64,000 nucleotides of DNA from Alphaproteobacteria bacterium (lineage in GTDB: Bacteria > Pseudomonadota > Alphaproteobacteria > Rhizobiales > Methyloligellaceae). Positions 47,019-54,408 of this stretch are shown here, in pieces (within the stretch, counting starts at the first letter, position 1; each line of letters starts with the position of its first letter). The stretch is from positions 90,433 to 154,432 of the forward strand of contig VGDX01000005.1 of assembly GCA_016869535.1 (NCBI GenBank), written 5' to 3'. The position numbers and the translations under genes are program-made. Below the pieces are notes generated by a model. It saw only the letters and a program-made list of their open reading frames with translations, was not told the origin of the DNA and searched no databases.

Positions 47019-47679
47019 CTTGTACGTCCGAGAGGCGATAGCCGAGTCCTCGAACGGTCTTGATCAGGGCCATGGGAAGTTTCTTGCGCAGGCGGCCGAT
47101 GAACACCTCGACCGTATTGGAGTCGCGGTCGAAATCCTGCTCGTAGAGATGCTCGACGATCTCGGTGCGCGACACCACGCGGTCGCGATGCAGCATGAGA
47201 TAAGCGAGCACGCGGTATTCGTGGCTCGTCAGCTTGATGCTCTGGCCGTCGACTGTCACCCGCGCCGTCTTGGTGTCGAGCCGGAGCGGTCCGCATTCCA
47301 TCTCGTTGCGGGCATGACCGGCGGAGCGGCGGAGCAGTGCGCGCAGCCGCGCCAGCACCTCCTCCATATGGAAAGGCTTGGCGACATAATCATCGGCGCC
47401 GGCATCCATGCCGGCCACCTTGTCGCTCCACCGCTCGCGCGCGGTGAGAATGAGGACTGGCATGTTGCGGGCGTCGCGCCGCCATTGCTCGAGCACGCTC
47501 AGGCCGTCCTTTTTGGGCAGGCCGAGATCGAGCACCACGGCATCGTAAGGTTCGGTGTCGCCGAGATAGTGCCCCTCCTCACCGTCGAAGGCGGTATCGA
47601 CGGCATAGCCGGCGTCGCTCAGCGCGGCAACGAGCTGGCGGTTGAGATCCGGATCGTCCTCGACGACGAGAAGCCGCAC
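47008..47679 (-). CDS. feuP: Response regulator FeuP-like (OmpR family)
   Basis: GTG 47679 follows GGGGAGGTG at good spacing and starts the receiver VRLLVVEDDPDLNRQL; an ATG seven codons earlier lacks this site. The receiver has LVVEDD, the phosphorylated Asp in AVVLDLGLPKKDG, and AKPFHMEE. The winged helix includes LTSHEYRVLAYLMLH and SNTVEVFIGRLRKKL. The stretch YDAVVLDLGLP..RERWSDKVAGMDAGADDYV closely follows the FeuP pattern. In Sinorhizobium FeuP activates ndvA, the cyclic-glucan exporter; in R. leguminosarum feuPQ affects iron uptake. Confidence 0.84.
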   Translation of the reverse strand: MRLLVVEDDPDLNRQLVAALSDAGYAVDTAFDGEEGHYLGDTEPYDAVVLDLGLPKKDGLSVLEQWRRDARNMPVLILTARERWSDKVAGMDAGADDYVAKPFHMEEVLARLRALLRRSAGHARNEMECGPLRLDTKTARVTVDGQSIKLTSHEYRVLAYLMLHRDRVVSRTEIVEHLYEQDFDRDSNTVEVFIGRLRKKLPMALIKTVRGLGYRLSDVQDEA

Positions 47680-47720
47680 GCGACACCTCCCCACGGTCAC
47701 ATCAGGATGACCGGGTCCTC

Positions 47721-48017
47721 CTAGAACTGCCCCGTCCTGGCGTCAATGTTATGATTGGTGACGTCGCCCTTGGGTCCGAGAACCGAGAATTTATAGACGA
47801 AGCGCCCGTTATTCTCGCACAGGCTGGCGTGGAGGATCTTGCCGCCGGTTCGCGCCAAGACCGTCTCATAGACCTGGTTGGCCGGAACCAGACCATTCTT
47901 GGCGATGAGCGGACCCGCCTTCTTCCACGGCAGGCATTCGGCCATGGCCTGGGGCGCGATCATCAGGATCGCGGCCACCAGGGCCCAACTCGCTGCTCGT
48001 GTCGTTAGAAGGCGCAT
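47721..48017 (-). CDS. feuN: Small periplasmic PepSY-like protein, FeuN candidate
   Basis: The 98-residue product has a signal peptide (WALVAAILMIAPQAMA) and a mature domain of about 70 residues with CLPWKKAGPLIAKNGLV, KILHASLCENNGRFVYKFSVLG and NHNIDARTGQF, which follows the PepSY pattern (helix, then V..LY.V.V....G....V.VDA.TG). Two Cys could form a disulfide. It lies 41 bases upstream of feuP on the same strand. In Sinorhizobium the small periplasmic inhibitor FeuN is encoded just upstream of feuP, so position and export support this identity; sequence identity was not tested. Confidence 0.65.
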   Translation of the reverse strand: MRLLTTRAASWALVAAILMIAPQAMAECLPWKKAGPLIAKNGLVPANQVYETVLARTGGKILHASLCENNGRFVYKFSVLGPKGDVTNHNIDARTGQF

Positions 48018-48093
48018 TCGTCTCGTTCCAGCTAATCAACGTCGCGGGCGTACCCTAAATCCAGGCGCATGAACATCACCTGAACGCCGACGG

Positions 48094-48306
48094 TTAATTT
48101 TCCCCCTTCTTATCATCGACCTTGACCCCCAAAGCGGCTAGCCCGAGGCCGCCGAGGATGATCGGCAGCTTGGCCATGAGCTCGGACAGCGTCATGTCGC
48201 CGACCGCCCATAGCGCGACCGTCGACAGCGCGGTTGTGAGCCCAAGGATCTGCGTGCGGTAGCCCTTGGCGAAGCCGCCGGTGACGAGCCAGGCGAAATT
48301 GTGCAT
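48094..48306 (-). CDS. Small membrane protein next to endolysin gene (lysis-cassette-like)
   Basis: AAAGGAGAATGCA precedes ATG 48306. The 70-residue product has two hydrophobic stretches (YRTQILGLTTALSTVALWAVG; LPIILGGLGLAALGVKV) and a charged C-terminus DDKKGEN. Its size, two-helix layout and place beside a phage-type endolysin gene resemble a holin, but no holin family is recognised. Confidence 0.6.
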   Translation of the reverse strand: MHNFAWLVTGGFAKGYRTQILGLTTALSTVALWAVGDMTLSELMAKLPIILGGLGLAALGVKVDDKKGEN

Positions 48307-48335
48307 TGCATTCTCCTTTGCGAGTTTTCGTGAAG

Positions 48336-48433
48336 TGGCGCGAAGCGGTAGCGCAAACCCGCGCTCAAGTAGCGCGAAGCGCGGTAGCGCAAACTTAGCG
48401 CTCAAGTAGCGCGAAGCGCGGTAGCGCAAACTA
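48336..48433. repeat. 37-bp tandem repeat, about 2.7 copies, with internal dyads
   Basis: GTAGCGCGAAGCGCGGTAGC begins copies at 48369 and 48406, with a shorter degenerate copy at 48336; the period is 37 bases and the tail of the unit is AGCGCTCAA. Each unit contains the self-complementary GCGCGAAGCGC-type dyad. The array fills most of the gap between the endolysin gene, whose stop codon lies in the last copy, and the next small gene. Confidence 0.85.
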
Positions 48434-48853
48434 AGAAGGCCAGCGGAAGCCGAGCAGACGCGATCTGTCGTAAGGCGCGAAGCACACCCGGTCCGATTGA
48501 TTGCCGCCGAAACAGACGAGACGACCGCCCTCGGCGTGATCGAAAAAGGCGACGTGTCCCTGCCAGGTCGAGTTGCCGCGTTTGAGCACGACAATGCAGC
48601 CCTGCTTCGGCTGCTTCAGCGGCGTGCCCCAGTTGAGATAGGAGCGGGCAAGCAGCGAGCCTGAAGGCTTCAGCCCGGCGCGTTTTAGCATGGCGCCGAC
48701 AAATGCCGCGCACCACGGCACGCTGTCGTGTTTCACCCCCGAATGCCCGGCGTCACGGTAATAGGCCACGACCGTGGGATTGTTCGCCTTGCCCGGAGCT
48801 TCCTTGACCCCGCGCTCCTTGAGCGCAAGCGCGTACCAGGACGGCAACTGCAT
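48431..48853 (-). CDS. TIGR02594/CHAP-type phage endolysin
   Basis: ATAGGAGAAACAAC precedes ATG 48853. The 140-residue protein has the NlpC/P60-CHAP-like catalytic Cys in SVPWCAAFVGAMLKRAG, the catalytic His in WQGHVAFFDHAEG, and a third polar site in FGGNQSDRV. The family is found in phages and prophage-like clusters as peptidoglycan amidase/endopeptidase. It lacks a signal peptide, so it would need a holin. It sits where tail genes would be expected in a complete GTA cluster. Confidence 0.85.
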   Translation of the reverse strand: MQLPSWYALALKERGVKEAPGKANNPTVVAYYRDAGHSGVKHDSVPWCAAFVGAMLKRAGLKPSGSLLARSYLNWGTPLKQPKQGCIVVLKRGNSTWQGHVAFFDHAEGGRLVCFGGNQSDRVCFAPYDRSRLLGFRWPS

Positions 48854-48906
48854 GTTGTTTCTCCTATGAAAAAGCCGCCTTGCGGCGGCTGGTTGGTGAG
48901 AGCGGA

Positions 48907-49158
48907 TTACCGTGACGGCGGCGGCGGTGGAGAACGCATCGCCCGCCATTGCTGCACGATCTTCAGCGCCACGAGCGTGAAGGACGCGAGACCCGTCAGG
49001 CTGCCGATGACGAGCGTCAGCAGGTGCAGCCAGGACGATGCAGCACCAGGATCGATCATGGCGGCGGTGAGCGACACACCGGCGCCGGCGCCGCCGGCGG
49101 CCGCAGCCTTGCTCGTGCTCATCGGTTCAACGGCTCGATAGAGAGCAGTCAGGATCAT
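48907..49158 (-). CDS. Small holin-like membrane protein
   Basis: GAAAGGG precedes ATG 49158. The 83-residue product has an Ala/Gly-rich segment (SKAAAAGGAGAGVSLTAAM), one strong membrane helix (WLHLLTLVIGSLTGLASFTLVALKI, here shortened: LLTLVIGSLTGLASFTLVAL) and a basic Pro-rich tail RSPPPPPSR. Layout and position just upstream of the endolysin gene match a holin; ATG 49122 is an alternative start. Confidence 0.6.
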   Translation of the reverse strand: MILTALYRAVEPMSTSKAAAAGGAGAGVSLTAAMIDPGAASSWLHLLTLVIGSLTGLASFTLVALKIVQQWRAMRSPPPPPSR

Positions 49159-49169
49159 GGTCGGCCCTT

Positions 49170-49268
49170 TCAGGCGATCCGGTTGGCTTCGAACCTCACG
49201 GCGCGCGCTGGGTCTTCTTCGCTGCCGTCGAGCGTCGCCTCGATCTCGCCCCTGTGCCGATTGACCAT
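49170..49268 (-). pseudogene. Truncated GTA g10-type (tail assembly) gene
   Basis: A perfect TAGGAGGGACGC ribosome site precedes ATG 49268, and the frame begins MVNRHRGEIEATLDG, the conserved start of the GTA-family g10/TAC-like proteins. Normal members run to about 100 residues with a following L.LTLGALAELE helix. Here the frame switches to SEEDPARAVRFEANRIA and stops after 32 residues. This appears to be a deletion junction inside g10 that removed the rest of the gene and, probably, the downstream tail genes. Confidence 0.7.
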
Positions 49269-49277
49269 GCGTCCCTC

Positions 49278-49694
49278 CTAAGATGCAGCCGCGAAACTGA
49301 GCGCGCCGGCGGATTCGAGGCTCACATCGAACGTCACCTCGCCGTCATGCTGCCCGCCATATTCCAGCGTGGCGATCTGGAACGGTCCCTCGACCGTGCC
49401 GAGATCGGGCACGATGATCTGCCAGGCGCGCACCGTGCCGTTGAAGAAATAAGCGCGCAGCGTCTCGTCCGACGCCGCGTCCTTGAAGATGCCGCTGCCG
49501 GAGATGCGCGCGGTCTTCAGCCCGGCGCCTTGCAGCAGCTCGCGCCAGCGTGCGGGCGAGTCCTGGTCGGTGATGTCGACCGTGCCTGCGTTGAAGGCGA
49601 GCGAACGCGCCCGCAACCCCGCCACCGTGGTGAATTCGCCCGCGCCGTCGGCATCGACCTTGAGCAGCAAATCCTTGCCCTTCTGCGCCGTCAT
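49278..49694 (-). CDS. Phage/GTA major tail (tube) protein, TP901-1 family
   Basis: The 138-residue product shows the TP901-1 major-tail pattern: GKDLLLKVDADGAGEFTTV, AGLRARSLAFNAGTVDITDQ, and RELLQGAG...ARISGSGIFKD, ending in a FDVSLESAGAL strand. It corresponds to RcGTA g9, which assembles the tail tube. Complete and in the expected gene order, nine bases upstream of the g10 stub. Confidence 0.9.
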   Translation of the reverse strand: MTAQKGKDLLLKVDADGAGEFTTVAGLRARSLAFNAGTVDITDQDSPARWRELLQGAGLKTARISGSGIFKDAASDETLRAYFFNGTVRAWQIIVPDLGTVEGPFQIATLEYGGQHDGEVTFDVSLESAGALSFAAAS

Positions 49695-49773
49695 GTCTGG
49701 TCCTCATGTTGAAATTCGCGCAAATCAAAAGGGCGGCCGAAGCCGCCCTTCACCTTCCTCGCCCCAAGACCTA

Positions 49774-50235
49774 TTACAGCCGGCTCTCGACCGCCTTGCG
49801 CAACGCTACACGGTCGCGCGCCGACACGCCGAGCAGCTCAGAGGCGCGCCATACCAGGTTCGATTCGAACTCGTGCAGCACGCCATCGGCGAGCACGATC
49901 TCCCACAGCATTTCGACGATGCGCTTGCGGCCGTCCTGGTCGAGCTCGCGCGTCAACACGCTGGTGAAGCCGTAGAGGTCGACCGACTGCTTCTCCCAGT
50001 CTTCGGCCTCGCCCAACGTCGCGATCAGTTCCGCGCCGTCGATAGCGAAGCGCTTCTGCAACAGCGCCTTGAGCTTTCGGCTCTCCTCGGCATCCTTATG
50101 GCCGTCCACCAGCGCCGCATGAATGAGCAAGGCCGCGGCGGCAAGGCGTAGCTCGTCCTCGCGCAGGTTTAGGGCGCGATGGCCGTGCCCCGTGAGGCGG
50201 TCAGCGAATTGCTTGAACTTGGTCCAGATAGACAT
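49774..50235 (-). CDS. TerB-like (tellurite-resistance-type) protein inside the tail module
   Basis: The 153-residue all-helical protein has the TerB-family double repeat: LRLAAAALLIHAALVDGHKD with an acidic pair and later IVEMLWEIVLADGVLHEFE, and ends in a helix with SELLGVSARDRVAL. It lacks signal or membrane segments. TerB-like proteins are typically linked to stress or phage-defence gene sets. It is inserted between the tail terminator and tail tube genes, where RcGTA has no such gene. Confidence 0.82.
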   Translation of the reverse strand: MSIWTKFKQFADRLTGHGHRALNLREDELRLAAAALLIHAALVDGHKDAEESRKLKALLQKRFAIDGAELIATLGEAEDWEKQSVDLYGFTSVLTRELDQDGRKRIVEMLWEIVLADGVLHEFESNLVWRASELLGVSARDRVALRKAVESRL

Positions 50236-50300
50236 CGAGGCCCCCTGCTATTGCCGGGAGCCTCGTATAGCTTAAGCCTGCGCTCTCGCGCGACTGTCTT

Positions 50301-50726
50301 TTAAGCCGCAGCCGCGTGGGCCGGCTCGGTCACGGCGCGATAGCGCACGATGCCGTGGAAGGTATCGCCGTCCGGGTCGAGCCGCGCCTCGGAGAAAATA
50401 TGGCGCAGATTGATCAGGTAATGATCCTCGAGCATCAGCGGCTTGTCGTGCAGCGCCTGCTTGATCGCCTCGGTGATCTCCTGCACCTGGCGCTTGCCGC
50501 CGGCACGCGACCACACATGCAGCGTCAGCTCATGCTCGGCGCCGTCCTCGGTGCCGGTGCTCCAGTCGCGCATCACGCTTTGGCCGAGGGTGATGAAGGG
50601 ATAAGGCGCCGATTGCGGCGCATCGTCATAGATCCGCGCGCCGCCGAGCAGCGTCGTCAGACCGGGGGAACCGGCAAGCGCCTGATAGACGCCGCGCTGA
50701 AGTGCCCAACTCGCAACTTCCGTCAT
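50301..50726 (-). CDS. DUF3168 tail terminator protein (RcGTA g8-like)
   Basis: The start is ATG 50726 (MTEVASWALQRGVYQAL). The 141-residue product follows the DUF3168 pattern: LTTLLGGARIYDDAPQSAPYP, ITLGQSVMRDWSTGTEDGAEH, and LTLHVWSRAGGKRQVQEI with the final IVRYRAVTEP. The RcGTA protein closes the tail end at the head-tail junction. Intact. Confidence 0.9.
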   Translation of the reverse strand: MTEVASWALQRGVYQALAGSPGLTTLLGGARIYDDAPQSAPYPFITLGQSVMRDWSTGTEDGAEHELTLHVWSRAGGKRQVQEITEAIKQALHDKPLMLEDHYLINLRHIFSEARLDPDGDTFHGIVRYRAVTEPAHAAAA

Positions 50727-50779
50727 GGCAGGTCTCCAATTCGTCGTTGCCTTAGATATGGGGTGGCGTCCCGTACTGT

Positions 50780-51127
50780 TCAAACCTGCAAGGCAGCCGT
50801 CACGATTTTACGCAGCCGGTCCTTGACGGCGGGTGAACGCGCCCAAAAAAGCGGCATCAGCCAAGGGGTTGCCGGCTGGCGCAGGGTGCCGAATTCAAGG
50901 GTTCGCGCGGCCGGATGGGCTGTGCCTACGGCGTAGGCAGGGCGGTCCTTGCGGCTTTCGTCCCTGATTTCGACGGTTTCTCCGAGGGCGCCCGGTGCTT
51001 CGGCGCGGGCGGTTTCGGCCAGTGATTCGGCCTCCTGCCGCACCGCCTCCGCGAAGGCTTGCGACAGGGCTTGCGCCTCCAGCCGCGATTGCAGTGCCGC
51101 CAATCCCTTGATCGTCACCGCCGTCAT
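50780..51127 (-). CDS. HK97 gp10-like phage tail component
   Basis: ATG 51127 overlaps the head-closure stop (ATGA). The 115-residue protein has an N-terminal helix pair (KGLAALQSRLEAQALSQAF, AVRQEAESLAETARAEAP), then VGTAHPAARTLEFGT and PWLMPLFWARSPAVKDRL, the HK97-gp10 layout in which the Y/FxE.GT motif is followed by a C-terminal helix. It belongs to the neck/tail completion proteins. Confidence 0.8.
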   Translation of the reverse strand: MTAVTIKGLAALQSRLEAQALSQAFAEAVRQEAESLAETARAEAPGALGETVEIRDESRKDRPAYAVGTAHPAARTLEFGTLRQPATPWLMPLFWARSPAVKDRLRKIVTAALQV

Positions 51128-51453
51128 AAGTCGCGCTCCTCGCACAGACATTTCAGCCAGCGCTTGCGCTCCTCGACGTCGATCACGCTCAGGACATGAA
51201 ACACGCGCGCGCCGTGGCGGAAGCGCATGGCCGGAACGACGCCCGGCCGGTAGCGCAAGGCGACCTCATGCGTGACGATGCCGGTGAGCCGGTCCGACTC
51301 GAAACGCTCCACGCCGCCGAGCGGACGCAGCGAAGCGGCAAGTGTCGCCACCTCGACCCAATTCTCGGTGAAACCGCCGCCCTCGTCCGCCTCGCGCACG
51401 ATCTGTTCGAGCACGAGGCGATGGCGCAGATCGCTCGGCATAAATTCGGTCAC
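51124..51453 (-). CDS. Phage head closure (stopper) protein, RcGTA g7-like
   Basis: GTG 51453 overlaps the upstream stop (GTGA); ATG 51441 is a second possible start. The product of about 109 residues has the SPP1 gp16/g7-like pattern: LRHRLVLEQIVREADEGGG, VEVATLAASLRPLGG, EVALRYRPGVVPAMRFRHG and VFHVLSVIDVEERKRWLKC. It plugs the connector in filled heads. Complete. Confidence 0.88.
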   Translation of the reverse strand: MTEFMPSDLRHRLVLEQIVREADEGGGFTENWVEVATLAASLRPLGGVERFESDRLTGIVTHEVALRYRPGVVPAMRFRHGARVFHVLSVIDVEERKRWLKCLCEERDL

Positions 51454-52025
51454 AGCCGCACCTTGCGATAGGGCAGCAGCAGTCCGGCGACGGTCGCCGG
51501 CACGTCCTGCGCCGCGGCGCCGAGCACCACCGGCTCGCGCCGTTCGAACCAATGGGCGACGAGCAGGAGGACTGCATGGCGAAGCGTCGCCGGCACATCC
51601 TCCTCCTCGTCGCCATACCCTGCCAGGAGCAGCACTTCGAAAGCGTTCAACGCGCGCGGCGCGACCGTAGGCATCGCCCCGTTCAGCACGATCCGCGCCG
51701 GCTGCGACAGCACATCGACGGCGTAAGAGTCAGTGTCGAGCGTCGTGACACTGCCGTCGGCGCCATGCAGTCTGACGGCACTCACCGCCTGCACGGGGAT
51801 GAGCGGCAGCGCCATGGTGTAGCTGCGCGGCCAGGCGTCGAGAAAATACGACCAGCCTTGTGTTATAAGCGCGAGCCCGAGCGTACGCTCGACGAACATC
51901 CGCGCGGTCGTGATCAACGCGCCGATCAGCGCATCCTCGTGATCGGAATCGATCCTGAGATGCGCCTTGGCCTCGGCAAGACTGACTGGCTCGACCGCCG
52001 GTGCTTCGGTCAGCACAAGAGCCAT
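51450..52025 (-). CDS. Phage head-tail connector (adaptor) protein, RcGTA g6-like
   Basis: The 191-residue protein begins with the gp6/phiE125 gp8-like pattern: EPVSLAEAKAHLRIDSDHED, then LIGALITTARMFVERTLG, RSYTMALPLIPVQAV and a C-terminal helix (ATLRHAVLLLVAHWFERREP). It is the adaptor ring bound to the portal. The gene starts about 170 bases after the capsid stop, with only a repeat-like stretch between. Confidence 0.9.
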   Translation of the reverse strand: MALVLTEAPAVEPVSLAEAKAHLRIDSDHEDALIGALITTARMFVERTLGLALITQGWSYFLDAWPRSYTMALPLIPVQAVSAVRLHGADGSVTTLDTDSYAVDVLSQPARIVLNGAMPTVAPRALNAFEVLLLAGYGDEEEDVPATLRHAVLLLVAHWFERREPVVLGAAAQDVPATVAGLLLPYRKVRL

Positions 52026-52087
52026 CGCTTATTCCTCAATGAAAAAGAGTGGCGGCCGCGCGCGTGGGAGGGGCGCAACGCGGCCGC

Positions 52088-52109
52088 CTGCCCCCGGACT
52101 TGATCCGGG
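52088..52109. repeat. Hairpin repeat between capsid and connector genes
   Basis: CCCCCGGA and TCCGGGGG flank CTTGA and form a strong stem in the 172-base gap, followed by further GGCCGG-rich dyads. The CCGGACTTGATCCGG core is a common dispersed repeat in Rhizobiales. Confidence 0.55.
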
Positions 52110-52197
52110 GGCCGGCCCCGGCTGCGCCGGCCGAAGCCAAAGCGGCAGCACGGAACAAGACGGCTTCGCCGGGCGAAGGCCGGCCAGGCTTTCGCGA

Positions 52198-53562
52198 TTA
52201 GGACTCGCCGAACTTCAGCAGTTTGATGGCATCGAAATCCTGCACGCCGCCGCCCACGCGCTTGGTGGTGTAGAACAGCACGTAGGGCTTGGCTGAATAG
52301 GGATCGCGCAGCACGCTGATGCCGGCGCGATCGACCACCAGATAGCCGCGATTGAAATCGCCAAACGCGATCGAATAGCTGTCCTCGGCCATGTTGGGCA
52401 TGTCCTCGGATTCGGCGATCGGGTAGTTCATTAGGGTCGGCGCAAGGTCGGCGCGCTCGCCCGGCTGCCAGATGTAATTGCCGTCGGCGTCCTTGATCTT
52501 GCGGATCGCCGCCTGCGTCGCCCGGTTCATCGCCCAATGCGCATTCGACCGGTACTCCGATTTCAGGCTGTAGATCAGGTCGATCAGATTGTCGCTCGCG
52601 TCGGTCTCGGCGAAGCCGCCATCCTCGCCGGTGGCGATATAGCCGATATTGCCCCAGCTCCACGAGCCGTTGGCGACCTTGGTGTAATTGAGGAAGCCCT
52701 TCGGCTTGTTGTTGCCGTCGCCGGAGACGAAGGCGGTGCCTTCCTGCTGGGCGAAGGCGATCTGGATCTCCTCGGCCAGCCACTCGTCGATATTCACCGC
52801 CGAATCGTCGAGCAGGGTCTGCGTCGCCGACGGCATGGCGTAAAGCTCCATGGTCGGGAAGGTCAGCTCGGCGAGCGTCGGCGAATTGGTCTCGGGCCGC
52901 GTCGCCGTCTCGGCCACCCAGCCGGTGGCTGGGCCGGTCACGGCGAACGGCTTCTTGTAGACGGATGCGCTGACCGTGCGGTTGCCGGCAATGGCGCGGA
53001 TCGGCGAAATGTTCTTCACGCCGCGGATCACCGCCGCTTCGGTCTCGGGCGGCACCAGATAACCGCCATCCTGGCCGGAGCCGACCGACAGCGCCTTCTG
53101 CTCGATCAGATGCAAGCCATGCGTCTCGCCGCGGCGGACATAGGCATCGAACGCCGCCTTATGCTGCAGCAGCGCGCCGCTCGAGCGCAAGCCCGAGCCG
53201 CTGAGCGGCGGGCGCGCCGCCTTCAAACTGAGCTGGTCCATCACCGCCTGATGCTGGTCGATGGCGCGGTTGATGCGGGCAAGCTTCTCGGTGGTCACCA
53301 CATCCTCGGAGATCGACTGCTCGATCTGGGCGAGCCGCTCCTCGTTGGCGAGCTTGAACGCCTCGAAGGCGCGCATGAACTCATCGAAAGCGAGCGCCAC
53401 CTCCTCGCCGGAAGCGCCGGTCGCCTCGCTCGTGCCGTTGCCGTTGACGATGTCGCCAACGGGCATGTCGCCGTTCAGCGCGCTGCGCCGCGAATAGCGC
53501 CGGCCGCGCACGGCCTTGGTTTCGATCTTTGCACTCTCTTGCGTCACTTGCAGTTCGCTCAT
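52198..53562 (-). CDS. HK97-fold major capsid protein (RcGTA g5-like)
   Basis: ATG 53562 (MSELQVTQESAK) is chosen over an upstream frame extension. The 454-residue protein has an N-terminal scaffold-like delta domain with a coiled coil (VALAFDEFMRAFEAFKLAN, RINRAIDQHQAVMDQL) and the HK97 capsid core: DGGYLVPPETEAAVIRG, GPATGWVAETATRPET, LYAMPSATQTLLDDSAVNID, AFVSGDGNNKPKGFL and YFTTKRVGG-like end. Length and motifs match GTA capsids. It follows the toxin-immunity insert. Confidence 0.93.
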   Translation of the reverse strand: MSELQVTQESAKIETKAVRGRRYSRRSALNGDMPVGDIVNGNGTSEATGASGEEVALAFDEFMRAFEAFKLANEERLAQIEQSISEDVVTTEKLARINRAIDQHQAVMDQLSLKAARPPLSGSGLRSSGALLQHKAAFDAYVRRGETHGLHLIEQKALSVGSGQDGGYLVPPETEAAVIRGVKNISPIRAIAGNRTVSASVYKKPFAVTGPATGWVAETATRPETNSPTLAELTFPTMELYAMPSATQTLLDDSAVNIDEWLAEEIQIAFAQQEGTAFVSGDGNNKPKGFLNYTKVANGSWSWGNIGYIATGEDGGFAETDASDNLIDLIYSLKSEYRSNAHWAMNRATQAAIRKIKDADGNYIWQPGERADLAPTLMNYPIAESEDMPNMAEDSYSIAFGDFNRGYLVVDRAGISVLRDPYSAKPYVLFYTTKRVGGGVQDFDAIKLLKFGES

Positions 53563-53755
53563 GTCAGTCCTCTTCTTCGGGGTGGTGTCAAAATCTGCGA
53601 GGCGGTCGCTCTCCCCTCCCCGGTCACTCCCGCGCAAGCGGGAATCCAGTAACTCCGGCAATCACGCGAGGCGGATGCAGGGCTTAAAAATACGAATGTC
53701 CGGCGCGAAAGCCGGGCATGATGAAAGGAATGTTCGCGTCCGTTGGCTGCGACGC

Positions 53756-54031
53756 TTAGGACGGTTTATACCTGCCTTGGTCGAGGGAGCGCATCCAGGT
53801 TGCCGCCACAGCTTCGTAACGAACCACCACGTCTGGATGATCGGCTAATGGCAGCAGGTCAGTATGGTGCTCCGAGCCGCGCGCCTTGAGTTCGTCTTCG
53901 ATCTCAATAATTTCGCTGCGAAGCTTGTCGGCCTTGGAAGCCGGAAGCTTGGACGCGGAAAGAACTAGTGCAGCAAAGTTCTCGGCCAGTTGGTCGATCG
54001 TTCTGTCCTGCAACTTGCGGCGTTTCACCAT
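53756..54031 (-). CDS. Third DUF2019-like protein (orphan immunity candidate)
   Basis: The 91-residue product is divergent but follows the DUF2019 order: RTIDQLAENFAALVLSAS, EIIEIEDELKARG, LLPLADHPDVVVRYEAVAATW and a final DQGRYKPS, comparable to the HPNAQVRLKAA and EGIFKPT stretches of its neighbours. It lies five bases downstream of the second DUF2019 gene, with no toxin of its own, so it may be an orphan immunity gene. Confidence 0.68.
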   Translation of the reverse strand: MVKRRKLQDRTIDQLAENFAALVLSASKLPASKADKLRSEIIEIEDELKARGSEHHTDLLPLADHPDVVVRYEAVAATWMRSLDQGRYKPS

Positions 54032-54036
54032 GCCAG

Positions 54037-54408
54037 TCAGGTCGGCTTGAAGATGCCTTCGTCGAGCGCTAGCAACGTCATCCCCGCGTCGCCGGCCTGC
54101 GGGAACTCGTGAGAGTCCGCGATCACTTCAATAAGTCTCCGCGCTTCTTGCGGTGCTACTGCCAACGTCGCTTTTGCAGCTTTCAAACGAACTTGCGCAT
54201 TAGGATGTTCATAAAGCACCATTAGTGCTCGCCTTTGGTCACCAACGCGACTTTTGAGTTCCTCTTTCACGTTCTCCATCTGACCGAACAGACGATTGAA
54301 CTTCTTGATCTCGTCATAGAGAATCGCTTCGTCCTGGGCTAACGCTATCGCTTCAAAACGCTCGACCAGTTGCGCCACGCTCATCATTTGAAGCTCGCCC
54401 GGCCTCAT
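54037..54408 (-). CDS. DUF2019 protein, copy B (probable immunity to adjacent nuclease toxin)
   Basis: ATG 54408 overlaps the toxin stop (ATGA). The 123-residue HEAT-like helical protein reads MSVAQLVERFEAIALAQDEA, then RVGDQRRALMVLYEHPNAQV and AGDAGMTLLALDEGIFKPT. DUF2019 is a family of unknown function whose members are common in Rhizobiales. The tight coupling to a nuclease-like gene, repeated twice, makes an immunity role the simplest explanation; no experiment is known to me. Confidence 0.8.
   Translation of the reverse strand: MRPGELQMMSVAQLVERFEAIALAQDEAILYDEIKKFNRLFGQMENVKEELKSRVGDQRRALMVLYEHPNAQVRLKAAKATLAVAPQEARRLIEVIADSHEFPQAGDAGMTLLALDEGIFKPT

Noticed and set aside
48336..48433. 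CRISPR-like repeat array
   Set aside because: Units are directly adjacent with no unique spacers and no cas genes, so it is a simple tandem repeat.
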